Notes: a model not told the origin generated them from the sequence alone. Shown: positions 8,222 through 18,907, counted from the stretch's first letter. The stretch: 64,000 bases of DNA from Heliopora coerulea (GCA_030142905.1 JASJOG010000148.1:464501-528500); one strand, 5' to 3'. A program made the numbers and translations.

Positions 8222-8428
8222 ATCTCCTCTCAACCCTATACTACTGAGCCAATTATTGGAAAGTTTTATGAAGAGGAGTTATCAGGTGTTAATAGGAGAG
8301 CAGCTCAGCTGGAAGATGTTTATATAGTAGAGGAAAAGGGTAAAAAGATGGTTTTAGTGAAATGGCTGGGTTATGATTGTAAACATAATAGTTGGATTCC
8401 AGAAAGTTATATTCAAGACATAGAGTAG
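8222..8428 (+). pseudogene. Polinton integrase C-terminus with chromodomain, copy C
   Basis: The open frame from 8,222 to TAG 8426-8428 encodes the end of a retroviral-type Polinton integrase. EPIIGKFYEEEL is the linker typical of these integrases, followed by a chromodomain with VYIVEEKGKKMVLVKWLGYD and HNSWIPESYI. The chromodomain would bind modified histone tails and guide integration. The rve catalytic core (D,D,E) is missing: the frame is closed just upstream next to the terminal sequence, so about 250 residues were deleted. The next gene starts 10 bases downstream. Confidence 0.85.
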
Positions 8429-8437
8429 TATATATAC

Positions 8438-9321
8438 ATGGCTGAAGGATTCAATGACTTTCAAATGGAAGACTTGAGCATAAAGTATTCAGAATATGAT
8501 GATATGAATAGAGAGGAGTTAAATAATGAGTATGATAGTCTTATAAAGGATGGTTTAAACTTAATAAGAGATGAAACTGACCCTCAAGATGAACAATTTG
8601 TTTATATTAAAAAAAGTACTAATTACATTGATCATATCCTAGAAAATAAGTTCAGTGAAACAACCTTCACTGACAATAATGATGGTAAGACTGTCACTAT
8701 AAAAAGAAAAGTAGATCCATCAACAAGTGTTTTACCTCCTAAAGTGGACATAACAGATAAGCTGTTAAATAAATCTGGAAATGATAAATTATTAGCTATT
8801 CAAGGCTTTATTAGAAGAAACTATAGTAAAAATTTTAGGCTTGATACATATAATGATAAAGCAATTGAACTATGACTGAATGTTGATAAAACAAATAATA
8901 AAAACATTACTTTTAAACCGTCAACTAGTAGAAATAAACATGGAAAACCACAAATAGTACTTGAAATTGATTCTAACAGTGTGTTGCAGTATAATTATGC
9001 AAAAAGTGCACAGGATACTGTCGAACAGTTTAAGAAATTGATAGATGAAATTCAAGAGGAACAGAAAGAGAGAGGTGAAACTGATAGAAATATGACAATG
9101 GTTGACACAATTGCAGAGTACACATCGATTAATGGGTTAACAAAAGAGAACCAAGTATCGGAAGGTGTATTACACCCACCAGAAAGTATTGATAGGTCAA
9201 CTAGATCACAATTTCTTGAAATTTAAGCAGACCACATACAAGACACTTTAGGTAAGACAATGGCAGAAAGAGTTATTGGTTTACAAAAACCTAAAGATTT
9301 AACCATTAAAAAAAGGAGTTA
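8438..9321 (+). pseudogene. Polinton accessory/structural protein of copy C
   Basis: One frame runs from ATG 8438 through two in-frame stops (TGA 8873-8875, TAA 9224-9226) to 9,321, about 295 codons. The first 145 residues are acidic and helical (YDDMNREELNNEYDSLIKDG). Later parts hold a likely coiled coil (TVEQFKKLIDEIQEEQKERG). The position, directly after the integrase and before the basic protein and capsid genes, fits one of the uncharacterised conserved Polinton proteins. I cannot assign a specific one. Confidence 0.6.
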
Positions 9322-9495
9322 GAAGAGAGCAACAGGAGGAAGACATATCAAGATTACAACGGTTTCAAAAATGGGTAAAAGAAAACGTGGTTGGATTGTC
9401 TCAGCATTAGCAGTATAGACCAATTGCAGTTACATCACTAATTACCTAGAAACTGTTGCTAAGGCGCACCTGGAGGACAAGCAATCACATGCATT

Positions 9496-11666
9496 ATGCA
9501 AATTAATATGGCAACAGGTGTAAAAAGTGCAGCAAAAAAAGGTTTACTTTCTGATTATGTTAAATCGCTGGACTCTCGTGAGTGCAAAGAATGGTGTTTG
9601 GCAAAGTTGGCCTACATAAATAACTTGGATCCGTATGAAATACCTAGAGAAAACTGGTGTGATGATGTGGACTCCTGGCAGTCTATCATGTATATACATG
9701 TTGGAATGTATTTGCTTTTTTCTCAAAGCCCTTACACCAAAGAGCAGCTAATGAACGATAAAACCTTGGACTGTTACCAAAAATTTGCCAGTGGATGGGT
9801 TAGAGAGATCTTGGTAAAGAAGTTTGATTGCAAACAAGTCCTGATAGCCAAGATATTAAATCACAATATATGTCATATTGCCTTGTAGTCATATTGTTTG
9901 ATCCAGCCTCCACATTGTGGATTGTTATGCAGTTTGTGTTCTTCCTTTTTTCATAGCGTTTATAATCTATCGCTTTTGCTTAGATAAATCATTCTCAACG
10001 AATGTCTGAAAAGCCTCTAACCCCTTGGGTGGTCTGTGAGGATAATGGAAAAATCCTGGCTGGGCACTGGAACTGTATGGCAGGGCTTGGTGAAAGTTGT
10101 TCACATGTTGGCTCTTTGCCTTGGGCTGTTGAAGCGGGTGTTAAGAGCAGAGACTCCTTGACAGTAACCCAAAAAGAAGCATACTGGGTTATGCCCTCTG
10201 GAGTAAAGTCAGTTCCTTATGTGAGAGTTGCTAACATGGAATTTAATAAGAAGCTTAAGACTGAAGACCACAAAACATCCATTCCTAAAACAAAGGTTGT
10301 TCCACCTCCAACACAATTCGAACTAAGTAACTTTTACCAGCAGCTAAATTCATCTTTATCAAAGCCAGCTATTCTCTCATTAAATGCACCATTTTCAGAG
10401 GCCTTTGTGCCCAAGTCCTTGGACACAAATCTATCTCCATGCATGGATGCAATTTACAATCCTGAACTAGAGGATGCAACTTACCACCAACTACTTGAAC
10501 AGTCAGAAATAACATTTTCATTGTTAAAGGTTACATCTGAACAGCGGCAAGCAGTTGAAGAGAAGACCCGAAGCCAAGCAACGTCAAAAATCTGGTTTAA
10601 AACGAGAAGTGGACGAGTTACTGCATCAAAATTTAAAGCAGCCTGTCATACTGATCCCATACTAATCCAGCTGTTAGTTTGATTTTGGGTATATGTCACC
10701 CTGAACTCTCAAAATTTAGCACTGCTGCTACAAGATGGGGATGTAGTCACAAAAGAAAAGCACTCAAGGCCTACCATGAATTTATGGAAACAAAACATGA
10801 GTGCTTTAGTGTATCAGCTTCAGGATTGCACATACACCCTGACTACTGGTTTCTTGGGGCATCGCCAGACAGTCTGGTTAAATGCAATTGTTGTGGAAAC
10901 GGCATTTGTGAAATTAAGGTATGTTTTCAGTCACAAATGGAAAAACATTTTTGTCTTTTGCATAATGCACTCTGCAACATTTTAGTACTGCACTAATTGT
11001 TGTAATTCTACTATATGTTACAGTGCCCATTCTGAGCCAAAAATGAAGACTTGGGAAATTTTGATGCTGGAAAAAGATGAAAATGGGGATCAGGCATTGA
11101 AAAAACAAAAAAACATGCATATTATTATCAGGTAAGATAGATACCTGTCCTTTTCTGAACCTATCTTTTCCATATTATCCTTTAAGTTCATTTTAATTTT
11201 ATTATATTAGGTACAAGCTCAACTCTTTTACACAGGCTCCATCTATTGTGATTTTGTTGTTTAGACACAGCAGAGTATGTTTATTCAAGGAATAGCTCCT
11301 GATCCAGCCTTTTGGGAAGAAAATGTTAGAAAAGTCACAGTATTTGTAATGAGAGGAATATTACCTAAACTGTTGGGCAGATGGTTTTCTAAGCCACCCA
11401 AAACAAATATACCCAATGCTGAAACTGTCCAGGAGCAATTCTGCTATTGTGGAGTGGGTGAAGAAAGTGGTGATATGGTTGGCTGTGACAACAAGGATTG
11501 TCCATTAAAATGGTTCCACTTCAAGTGTCTAAAGATAACTAGTGCACCAAAATCAAAGAAATGGTTTTGTCCAGACTGTCAAAAATTGAAGAAAAGTAAA
11601 AACAACAGACCAATTAAAAATAAAAAGTCTACTCTGAATGTACATAGTATCCATGGTGCAAATTAA
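9496..11666 (+). CDS. SWIM-YqaJ nuclease-PHD protein of the ISL2EU transposon, multi-exon or decayed
   Basis: Segment 9,496-9,888 is the N-terminal part (CKEWCLAKLAYINNLDPYEI, WVREILVKKFD). Segment 10,002-10,682 has a SWIM zinc finger (C..., then AHW-like GHWNCMAG and CSHVGSL) and the start of the YqaJ-like nuclease (WFKTRSGRVTASKFKAA). Segment 10,679-10,930 continues it with TRWGCSHKRKALKAYHEF, GLHIHPDYWFLGASPDSLV and GICEIKV, the exonuclease D..E.K core. Segment 11,277-11,666 ends with a PHD finger (CYCG, DMVGCDN, CPLKWFHFKC, WFCPDC). Introns are likely at 9,870-10,000 and 10,920-11,270, and a one-base overlap near 10,680 suggests a frameshift. The protein is thought to assist transposition in this superfamily. 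Confidence 0.75.
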
Positions 11667-11996
11667 TGGCCTACAAATGATGAATTGTCATACGGAAAAA
11701 CTAGTTTTGTTTGCTGACAATTGCTGGGCTTCAAATTTCACAAAAAGTTGCGGGCAAACTTTTCAATCAGTTTTGACATTGGGAAACCTACCTTGGCCAA
11801 GTATCTCCTTACATGAACTTAATGCCAACAAATATTAAATAAAATCAAAGTTACAACCAAAATTTGTAGGTCAAGACTAACACACTCTGACAGTAAATAA
11901 TTTCAGAAATAGGTTGTAGGCTAGAAAAAATTTGCACCTTGCAAGTGTACTTACACATTATATTCATCAATTTAGCCTAATTATTGTATAAAATAT

Positions 11997-13523
11997 TTAA
12001 TCTGTTGGAACAACAGAATCACATAAATTATTAAGAGCACAAGCAACTGTTACCATCTTGTCCAATGTTGTTTTCTCATCATTTGAGGCCATGACAAATT
12101 TAATTGGTTGAGTCTCTGATAGAATCCCATACTTTTTACGAATATTTCCAATAACCTGCTCCACATGAATGCGAATGTTAGCAATTCATCATGTTTGCTC
12201 AACTTCAATTCCAGTCAGTTGGGCTTTACCTTTAGTAAATGCTGGAATTTTTATGCTTGCACAGTACAACCCAACAGATTCTTCAATGTCAAACCCTCTA
12301 CCAATATTACATGACCAGGAATTAAGTTCTTCAATAAGCCTGAGCTCTCAGTGAGATACTTGTCACTTACCCTGCCTCCCCACTCAGCTGAAAACACACT
12401 ATGCCCTGTGGTGTAATACCTATCAGGTATTTCACAGTGTTATGATGTTTGTATGTTGAATATGTTTGTGCACGAGCCAGTAGATTTTCTGGTCTCTCTA
12501 AAAAGATTTCAAAACAGTCTATTATGACACAGCATTTTGGACAGTGTTTACGACAATCCATTGGAAGAGTTTTTTGAAGTTCATCTCTTTCTGGCCATCT
12601 TATGTCCGGGAAAAGATTCTTGAGACTATAGATTTGTGCACTCCAAATCTGTATGCTAAGTCTTGCCCTAATAATCCAAGTCTTAGTTTTACTAAAGTTA
12701 AAAGAAACTTTTCAAAGGGTTTTAGGGCACCTGCTGACTGAATATAATCTTTAATCAGCATAAACACAGAATACAGTAACGACCATGTGGGTAACCTAGT
12801 GTAAAATAAAACCTTCTTGTCATTGTTCTGGAATGAGTCTTGAGTGAGACATGTATCTTGTAGACGTTTTTTCAAATTTTCCTTTTCTTCCCTTAATCGC
12901 TTTATTTCTATCTCCTGTACATCAAAATAACTAGCATTGATATTGCTTTGAGTTGTTGCTTCAAGAAATTGTTGTTCTTCCATTGCAACTGTCTGTTCAC
13001 AGCTGTGATCTACAACTCCTCTGGACAAACCAAGAAGAGCAGCGGCGCTTTCATTTGTTTTTCTTTTCACGTCTGGCAGAAAGTCTAGAGGCTCGATTTT
13101 CATCATGTTTTTCTGTAGAATTATAACCGAGGTTTATAGTAGGTTGCCAGTCTATATTTTCCTTGTCTTTTAGGGCTGCAGGATGCCCTAATGAGTAGTA
13201 TAATGTATATATGAATATATATTAGCAATTCAAATCACAATGATTCTAAACGTCATCAGAACTCATTGTGGATACAAAAGTTAAGCAGGCCCGATCATCT
13301 ACATGTTGAGCGTGCTTTAAACTGTTTAACATATGCAAAGTTTCTCACCTGATACAAAATGATCGCTGCAAACTCTAGTGTGTTCATTCAGGTTGATGTC
13401 TGCTCGTCGTATTTTGTGAAGCCAAGCAGAGCGCCGTTCTTTCATTAACTTTTGTGTCTCCTCTTTTACATTGGCTTTTATAGAAGGCAGTCGATAAAAA
13501 CTACGATTACATTTCCTATCCAA
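11997..13523 (-). pseudogene. THAP-HTH-DDE transposase of the ISL2EU transposon
   Basis: The N-terminal exon at 13,326-13,523 is a THAP-like domain (NRSFYRLPS, RRSAWLHKIRR, RVCSDHFVSGE). Segment 12,600-13,106 holds a linker with coiled coil (EIEIKRLREEKENLKKRL) and the HTH ([28 protein letters not shown]). Then 12,367-12,600 gives the DDE_Tnp_4 start ([34 protein letters not shown]). The region 11,997-12,360 retains the family end ([27 protein letters not shown]) with several stops and frame changes. The acidic triad therefore is not all in one frame. It converges with the YqaJ gene, leaving 330 bases between stops. Confidence 0.75.
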
Positions 13524-13855
13524 CCAATTTGAACACAGTTAAAAACAGCACAAAAGTTCACCATTTTTCGCAGTGCAAAGTAAACGTCAGTGTTTGATTC
13601 TCAATGTTTGTCCTCCAGATGCTAAATATGTGTGACATGTGACGTCACCTGCAATTGGTCCATTATAACCACCATTATTGTTAGTGCAAGAAAGGCCATT
13701 CTTCATGGTGCACAAGCAACTGGCAAATTTGCTAAAGCTACAATCGTTAATAGCTCCTTTACCTCATTAGGTGCTAAAGGATTGACATGGCTTCCTAGTA
13801 ATTTATGGGTATTAGTAGTGGTATTTACATTATATTTAGTTGGAGAATATAGGAA

Positions 13856-15093
13856 ATGAAGAAAATAAAATGTATGTTATATTATATGAACATGAAAGAA
13901 ACAGAATTAATTCCTGGATTTAGAAAAACTAATATTGTTTCTATTAAAGGTGAAGGAACATGTCATGTTGTCACTTTTAATCCAAATAAAGCAAGTCGTA
14001 GAGAAGAAGTGTATATTGATATTCCTAAAATGAAAATGGACAGTTCTTTGGTTCCTGGAAGTTTACATCTTTTGTTCACTTTTAAAGTCAGTAATACAAA
14101 ATCATGGTTTCTTAATCATTTATCTAAAATGTTACAAAAAAGACTTAAAATAAGACTTTCAGGAGAGACATGATAACAATGATAACAATGGAGAAAATAT
14201 GTATGAGGTGTATAAAGACGTTTGGAAAACCAATTTTCAAAGATTGGATATGATTGAATATGGAATTGATATCAAAAGATGATTCTGGTGCAACAAGTGG
14301 AAATGCACAGAAAGTAAGTGATGCATTAATGTTCAGTATTTATGTAAATAAACAGAAAATTTGTTTGGATAAAATAATCCGTGATCATGGTCTGTATGCA
14401 CCATTTTTTATGAATAATAATGTCCGTTATGTTCTAACACTACCTGAATCAAATGAAGTAATGACTGTCCAAGCAAATCAAACTCTTGGTACTTATACAT
14501 TTGAAGACTTACAACAGGAATATGATACTATAGAAAACATGGATATTGCTGAGGAATTATCCTCATTATATAGTGTTGGTAGATCACTTTCTTATGAACA
14601 CATAACACTTATGAAGACTGTTGTTTGGGCATTCATGAATGAAAATGTAAATATACCAAGAAAATCCATGAAAGGAATTGTTTTATTGTTCATAAAACAG
14701 AGTAGAGTAGACAGTGAGGAGTATATATATCCAAATATAACTGATGTAAAGTTAACTGTTGAAGGTGTTCCAAATAGTGTGTATTCCCACAGAATATCCG
14801 GTAACGGATTTTATGATGAAGCAAGAAGATTATTTGGAGAAAAGGAAGGAAAGGACCAATTTATGACTCTGGAAAAGTTCTATAAGGATAAATTTACTCT
14901 CGTTATCAACCTCGAAAGTCATAAAGAAGTGAATATAACTGCACATGGAAAGAAAATTGTAAATACACAAAATGGTGTCCTTTTAGAAATCGAAAAGAAA
15001 GCACATCCTGGAAATATAAATTGCAATATCTTTGTTGTCTCTGATGGTTTTGTGAATTTCATTAATAAGGATCTTGATAGTATCCAATATTAG
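13856..15093 (+). pseudogene. Major capsid protein (hexon, double jelly roll) of Polinton copy C
   Basis: The likely start is the Met at 13,883. The first part, to about 14,173, contains YIDIPKMKMDSSLVPGSLHL and FLNHLSKMLQKRLKIRLSGE. The frame shifts near 14,170 (GENMYEVYKDVWK in another frame) and again near 14,260, after which ~279 residues run to TAG 15093. These start with LISKDDSGATSGNAQKVSDA and include DKIIRDHGLYAPFFMNN. Both strings are characteristic of the Polinton/Maverick hexon, which forms the trimeric capsomers. Two frameshifts make it a pseudogene, though the length (~400 residues) is nearly complete. Confidence 0.85.
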
Positions 15094-15503
15094 ACAAATA
15101 TGATTATATATGGAAGCACCATTTAACATGACAATTAATGGAACGACAGGATGTGGGAAAACATATTACCTTCTTAACTTTTTAGAAAGAAATTATATGA
15201 ACCATTTTGAATACATTGTTATAATATGTCAAACTTTCAGTTGGAATGAAACATACCGAGAATGTAAATTTCTAAAAGACCCAGATTTAATAACAATCGA
15301 ATGTGAGCAAGAATGCATTGATTTAATCATCAGGTATACAGTTAAAATATTCCAAGGTACCAATACTTTAATTATATTAGACGACTGCCCTTGTAGTACA
15401 GATGTAATGAAAAGAGTTGGTAAAATTAGGATCTGGAGCAAGACATTATGGGCTATCAACAATAGTAGTAACAACCAGCATTAGTAAATCATATAGAGAA
15501 AAT

Positions 15504-16211
15504 CAGGCCTCTCAATGGGACACGGTCAGTCGCGTGTGAGCATGCAGGCACACACCCCACTAATGTCACGCACGTGAATGATCACATGCACAAATGTTAA
15601 TTTACACTCGCCTGTCAAACTTTTTTGTTTTCAAAATGCTCCCATCCTTCTGGCTCAAACTCTCAAGTAGAGAGAATGTTCAGTACCATCACTAGCATTC
15701 TCTTGGATAGGTGCTTGTCAATGGCCAACAATGCTTTGAATGAAAGCCTTATTGTCGACGGAAACAACCGGCTTTGGAACAGAGAAGAGAAAGAGGCCAT
15801 AATAGAGTGTGCTGTTGAAATATATGACATCAAACAGACGGATAAAGGTCTCTCAACCAAATCAAATTATGTCGGTGAGAAATACCGTTAACGTTGTTGA
15901 CGAGGTCCACACAACGCTTGACCAAGACAAAAGCAGTGAGGACAGTGAATTTGAACTTTTCCAAGAGGAATTCAAAAGCGACTTGGACTGAAGTAATATC
16001 TTAACATTTCTGTTCCTTCTTTTGTTATAAAAAAAATTGATATGACATTGTATTCATATCGGAATTAAATTGATGTAATTACAAGAAAATTTTAAAATTT
16101 TTAATTTTTTTGACAATCCCCCCCCCAATTTGTTGTTACTTAATTGCGCATGCACCGTAATCTGCCTGCGCAATAGACCACTTGGGCCAAATTTGGAACG
16201 TGAGAGGCCTG
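15504..16211 (+). mobile_element. Deletion-derived hAT element in the ATPase gene
   Basis: The ends are perfect inverted repeats: CAGGCCTCTCA at 15,504 and TGAGAGGCCTG ending at 16,211. Flanks GAGAAAAT and GAAATTAT are compatible only with an eroded 8-bp duplication. Inside, 15,625-15,990 codes for the C-terminal dimerisation end of a hAT transposase. The rest of the transposase is gone, so it must have moved in trans. C-runs near 16,120 and a GC-richer composition set it apart from its surroundings. Confidence 0.85.
15625..15990 (+). pseudogene. hAT transposase C-terminal remnant
   Basis: The frame gives CSHPSGSNSQVERMFSTITS, the hallmark hAT C-terminal dimerisation motif (P.S...VER.FS), followed by LDRCLSMANNALNESLIVDG. 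It stops at 15,891, and the adjacent frame stays open to 15,991 with an acidic tail. The catalytic D, D and E regions are absent. It lies inside the 708-bp element at 15,504-16,211 and has no role in the host gene. Confidence 0.8.
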
Positions 16212-16408
16212 GAAATTATAAGCTGATTGAGTACCTTTTATATTCCAAATAGAAATGACATGAAAATAATAGTTGATGAATACCTAAATGGTGTAAGTAA
16301 GGAAGAAATAAATAAAATTATAAAGATGCTGAAAAACAATAAATATTCCATATTAGAGATTAATTTAAAATATCCATATCATTATAATATATATTCTAAT
16401 GTATAATC

Positions 16409-16516
16409 ATGCCTAGAAAGCATAAAGATTCATTTGAAGAATGTGTGAAAGAAATAAAAACTACAGTGGATGAAGAAATTGATAGAAAAAGAGAAAAGTT
16501 TATTAAGATTATCTGA
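16409..16516 (+). CDS. Very small charged ORF in copy C
   Basis: Thirty-five codons start at ATG two bases after the ATPase stop and are highly charged (DSFEECVKEIKTTVDEEIDR). The size and charge fit a small Polinton coiled-coil protein, or the start of a longer one truncated by the TGA at 16,514. No family can be assigned. Confidence 0.35.
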   Translation: MPRKHKDSFEECVKEIKTTVDEEIDRKREKFIKII

Positions 16517-16591
16517 AGACAGGCAAATAGATAAGTGTTGTGTCTATTAAAAAAACAATAGAAAATATATAATAAATATGAAAGAGACCGA

Positions 16592-16873
16592 ATGGAGAAA
16601 GCAAATATATTTTTAAAAGACTTGATAATAAGTAAGTATGTTAAATTATTAGGTGGATTTGATGCAATAGAAAACCCTGAAGTATTGGAAGATGAAATTA
16701 AAAAAGATGACTTATTGAAGAGAGTTGTTGAAATGTTTAGTCCTTATATACCATATTTAGGAATATTATCTGGAGATATTACTACTGTAAAACATGTTTA
16801 TAATGACAAAAATAAACCAGAAAAAAAAAAAAACAAACGAAAAAACAGCAGTGCTGTCAGAAGAGCACATTAA
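16592..16873 (+). CDS. Small conserved-looking Polinton ORF, 93 residues
   Basis: The intact frame starts at ATG 16592. The N-terminal two thirds look helical (VLEDEIKKDDLLKRVVEMFS), followed by a hydrophobic turn (PYIPYLGILSG) and a lysine-rich tail (KPEKKKNKRKN). It lies downstream of the ATPase gene on the same strand, 22 bases before the next small ORF. I recognise no family. It could be one of the unassigned small Polinton virion proteins. Confidence 0.45.
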   Translation: MEKANIFLKDLIISKYVKLLGGFDAIENPEVLEDEIKKDDLLKRVVEMFSPYIPYLGILSGDITTVKHVYNDKNKPEKKKNKRKNSSAVRRAH

Positions 16874-16894
16874 TAAAATATCAGATATTATATA

Positions 16895-17155
16895 ATGGAA
16901 ACATTTAATGAGATAAATAATCTAAAAGAAAAATTCAAGAAAATCACTAATTTTAATGATTATAAAGAATTATTTAAAGAAATAAAAGAAAATTTAACAA
17001 CTAATTTATTAAATGGAATTGCTTCTATTGGATGTAATTATTTTAGTCTAATTCTTACCTTTTTGTCTGTTGGATTCCAAAATAGTATAAAATTTGATGA
17101 ACAAAAGGAAACCGCAGGTACAGAAGAATTCTTACCAGAAAATAAAGAAGATTAA
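16895..17155 (+). CDS. Small Polinton ORF with a hydrophobic segment, 86 residues
   Basis: The intact frame starts at ATG 16895. A charged N-terminal helix (NNLKEKFKKITNFNDYKELF) precedes a hydrophobic stretch (CNYFSLILTFLSVGF) and an acidic tail (FLPENKED). This suggests a small membrane-associated protein. It is the last recognisable copy C gene before a 9-kb block of other transposable elements; the polymerase gene of copy C reappears beyond it. Confidence 0.45.
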   Translation: METFNEINNLKEKFKKITNFNDYKELFKEIKENLTTNLLNGIASIGCNYFSLILTFLSVGFQNSIKFDEQKETAGTEEFLPENKED

Positions 17156-17289
17156 ACCACAGAAGGTTAATTGTTCTTACTGGAAGATTAAAAATTGAAA
17201 CAGCTGAGCTGGCAGATGAGTTAGTATAAATAGAACCCTGAGATTTTGACAAAAATTTGTAACTGTTTTTTGAAAAATAAAAAAATGCC

Positions 17290-17830
17290 AAAAAAGAGTG
17301 TTTTTCATGTAGGGAGGTACAGTTTTTTTGGGGGGTGTGAAAACTGTGCTCATACCCCCTATTGTATACTACTGCCAATGCTCTTTTGGCCATTTAAGAT
17401 TTTCCACTACCTTTTCAAAATGTAAGAAATATTTATCAATGTCCTGTTCCTGGAAAGGAGGAACCAATCTAATGTGCTTAGTAAAAACTTGCATTTAAGA
17501 TTGGATCCCGGATGACCAGATGTCGATTGTTCTAATTCTAATTTCTTTAATTACAACTCGTATTCCAATCTTTGCTTCATCTCTTGCTCATGATCCCTTT
17601 CTCTCTCTTTAAACTCTAACTTAACTTTCATAATTTTTTACATCAGATTCCTTAAATACCTTAGTACTAACTAAATAGCTCATGATGACATCTTGAATTT
17701 CGTTTTCCCGTATGATCCTTAACTTCCAATTCTAAATGTTCTCTTAAGGAGATGAAATCATCCTTCCTTAATTTATCGAAACTACTGTGCTTAACTAAAC
17801 ACAACAAAAGCTAGGTTTCCAGGGCAAGTC
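17290..17830 (-). pseudogene. Gypsy-type gag fragment, minus strand
   Basis: Reading the minus strand gives a charged region (FKERERDHEQEMKQRLEYEL) followed by LVPPFQEQDIDKYF and VVENLKWPKEHW, the signature of a gag family widespread in invertebrate Ty3/Gypsy elements. It carries several stops and ends near 17,340. Upstream on the minus strand is a primer-binding-like TTGGGGACTTGCCCTGG and then an LTR-like region. Only the 5' end of the element is present. Confidence 0.7.
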
Positions 17831-17845
17831 CCCAATTGTTACTGA

Positions 17846-18270
17846 TGTGTAACAAGAAAAGAAACTAAACAGCTAAGAGAACTAAAAATGTTCAAAGCTT
17901 ATTTGTCTTATCTTGACACTTTTAAAGCTTGCAACTCTGACAACCCAGTGGTGACAAAAGATAAAAGTTCCACCAGTAAACCATTCCAACAACAACTGTT
18001 AACTCCTTATTATACACCAATGAGACTTAAATGCAGGTAACAGTTTTAGCACATGACACACATTGAGGGTCAAAGTGAGTCGTGCTAATATAGTCTGTCC
18101 ATAAACTATGACATAATTTACATAATTTCTAAAACAACCTAATATATTATATTTAGTAACAATAATGACAGTATTTATGACTTAAGTAACCTAGAAAGTT
18201 CTTACATCTGTGAGTAAGCAGTATGACTAAGAAATGACTACGAAGAGTTCAAACGTTTTAGATTGTTCTT
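17846..18270 (-). repeat. Probable LTR of the minus-strand Gypsy fragment
   Basis: Next to the primer-binding-like site the sequence reads TGTGTAACAAG on the plus strand, so the LTR would end CTTGTTACACA on the minus strand. The outer border is not clear; a TG...CA-compatible end exists near 18,060. No coding sequence is visible in this stretch. I found no second copy of the LTR in the window. Confidence 0.4.
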
Positions 18271-18280
18271 AGAGAATGAC

Positions 18281-18907
18281 AACTGTCATGTAACAAGATA
18301 GAAAGTGCCTTGTCCAAGGCTTACCCAGAAACAGAGGTGTGTAATGCAGTAATAAGAGCAATTACACCAAGCATGCAACTTCAAAGTTACCTTGAGACCA
18401 TTCGTAACTCGACACTGCCAAAACTATGGGATATTTTGAGATCACACTTCAACGAATAAAGTGCCACTGAGTTATATTGAGAGATCACCCTAGATCTTCA
18501 TCAGAAAGTCTTGATCACCTCCAAAGGAGCAGGAGTTAAGATTATATATGATGAAAATCTTGTCCAAGGGCTGTTCTTACATTTGCTTAAAAACCTGACT
18601 CCAACAGGAGACTGTAAGAACAAAGCTATACCAATTTTGCCAGAGGATGTAAGAAAAGACAAAACTCGGGAAACAGGAGATGGCTATGACCAAGGGACAT
18701 CAAGCAGTCAGTTTATCAAGTAAGTCCCAATGTGGTGGTGCATGTAAAAGGATTGAACAGAATGGAAACCCATTTTCAAGATGTTCTGGTTGCCAATTAG
18801 TATAGTATTGCTCAAAAGGGTGCCAAAAACAACACTGGGAAGAACGAAAAGCTTTTTGTTTGGCAGCTACAGACTGCCAAAACCAGGAGTGGTATATGTG
18901 TGAGTCA
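18281..18907 (+). pseudogene. Gypsy-like gag with a MYND-type zinc finger
   Basis: The frame shows a gag C-terminal part (LVQGLFLHLLKNLTPTGD) broken by stops. After a frame change near 18,720 it reads a MYND-like finger: CKRIEQNGNPFSRCSGC, then YCSKGCQKQHWEERKAFC, with one stop inside. MYND fingers bind proline-rich peptides in cellular proteins; here it takes the place where many retroelement gags carry a CCHC knuckle. It belongs with the protease and integrase pieces that follow on the same strand. Confidence 0.65.

Larger units (their letters stand above)
9417..13661. mobile_element. ISL2EU-type DNA transposon inserted in copy C
   Basis: The ends are inverted: AGACCAATTGCAG at 9,417 and, on the opposite strand from 13,661, GGACCAATTGCAGGTGACGT. 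The inner parts TTACATCAC and GTGACGTCAC are related. A 2-bp AT duplication flanks it (9,415-9,416 and 13,662-13,663). It carries two convergent genes: a SWIM/YqaJ/PHD protein on plus and a THAP plus DDE transposase on minus. That pairing is the known layout of the ISL2EU superfamily. It interrupts a small basic Polinton gene. The length is 4,245 bp. Confidence 0.8.
9371..13859 (+). pseudogene. Small basic, hydrophobic-tailed Polinton protein, split by a transposon
   Basis: The gene starts at ATG 9371 with MGKRKRGWIVSAL and breaks at 9,416, where the ISL2EU element begins. After the element the frame resumes at 13,664 with SARKAILHGAQATGKFAKA and ends in a membrane-like segment (LWVLVVVFTLYLVGEY) at TGA 13857-13859. 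A basic head plus Ala/Gly-rich helices and a hydrophobic tail suits a small virion or membrane-active protein placed before the hexon gene. Its stop overlaps the start of the next ORF as ATGA. Frame agreement across the insertion is off by one base, so further decay has occurred. Confidence 0.65.
15110..16406 (+). pseudogene. A32-like/FtsK-type packaging ATPase of copy C, interrupted by a hAT
   Basis: ATG 15110 opens a P-loop ATPase with Walker A NGTTGCGKT at residues ~10-18 and Walker B TLIILDDC at ~86-93. A frameshift near 15,425 moves the sequence to the frame reading GARHYGLSTIVVTT (sensor/Gln-loop region) and KSYREN. The gene is then cut at 15,503 by a 708-bp hAT-derived insertion. The C-terminus resumes at 16,212 (DMKIIVDEYLNGVSKEEINK) and ends at TAA 16404-16406. 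Such ATPases pump DNA into the capsid. Order after hexon is the usual one for Polintons. Confidence 0.85.

Noticed and set aside
12544..12741. Plus-strand ORF in the ISL2EU element
   Set aside because: Antisense to the DDE transposase, whose HTH and DDE motifs read clearly on the minus strand.
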